NCBI GenBank assembly: GCA_910584575.1
Contig: CAJUBG010000104.1
Span: forward strand, 1 to 5,661
DNA length: 5,661 bases
Direction of reading: 5' to 3'
From: an uncultured Dorea sp.
GTDB lineage: Bacteria > Bacillota > Clostridia > Lachnospirales > Lachnospiraceae
The position numbers and the translations under genes are program-made. Positions within the stretch are counted from its first letter, which is position 1. Each line of letters starts with the position of its first letter. This document shows, piece after piece, positions 5,634 to 5,661 of the stretch. Below the pieces are notes generated by a model, which worked only from the letters and a program-made list of their open reading frames with translations, had not been told where the DNA came from and did no database searches.

Positions 5634-5661
5634 TTGATTTTATTTTTTTATTATGTATACT
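5634..5661 (+). promoter_or_regulatory. Possible promoter at the right edge for a gene outside the window
   Basis: TTGATT (5634-5639, four of six -35 bases) and TATACT (5656-5661, five of six -10 bases) are separated by 16 bases in a strongly AT-rich stretch. The terminator upstream fits a new transcription unit starting here. The downstream gene is not visible, and AT-rich sequence gives such matches by chance. Confidence 0.4.

Overview
The window looks like chromosome from a low-to-mid GC anaerobic Firmicute, most likely a gut-type clostridium of the Lachnospiraceae or a close relative. This rests on the strong AGGAGG-type ribosome binding sites, the use of GTG and TTG starts, a double-cubane-cluster reductase locus, an ECF sigma factor paired with an RsgI-like anti-sigma factor, and a sodium-type membrane pyrophosphatase. 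The species cannot be fixed from the sequence alone. All genes are on the + strand, and no RNA gene, insertion sequence, CRISPR array or stretch over 300 bases without a gene was seen.

Region 1 (1-1456) holds three co-directional genes. They are the C-terminal end of a 2-hydroxyacyl-CoA dehydratase-type double-cubane-cluster reductase (cut by the left edge), a small DUF3343 protein (putative Se/S carrier-like), and the ATP-dependent activase of the BadF/HgdC family. The activase should deliver low-potential electrons to the double-cubane protein. The small cysteine-containing protein between them has no assigned role, and the physiological substrate is unknown.

Region 2 (1457-3350) is a compact signalling cassette. 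A secreted, Cys-containing, Gly/Ser-rich protein with a His-rich tail is followed by an ECF-type sigma factor. The sigma gene overlaps by 4 bases (TTG start) a one-pass membrane protein with an RsgI-like extracytoplasmic domain, an Asn-Pro candidate self-cleavage site and its own Gly/His-rich tail. The shared His-rich tails suggest, as inference only, that the cassette senses metal ions or the cell envelope state. This is the least described part of the window.

Region 3 (3351-5661) holds a housekeeping-like promoter, a full-length membrane-integral pyrophosphatase (hppA) with residues pointing to a K+-dependent Na+ pump, and a strong intrinsic terminator. An AT-rich 3' flank follows; the window ends on a possible promoter for a gene outside it.
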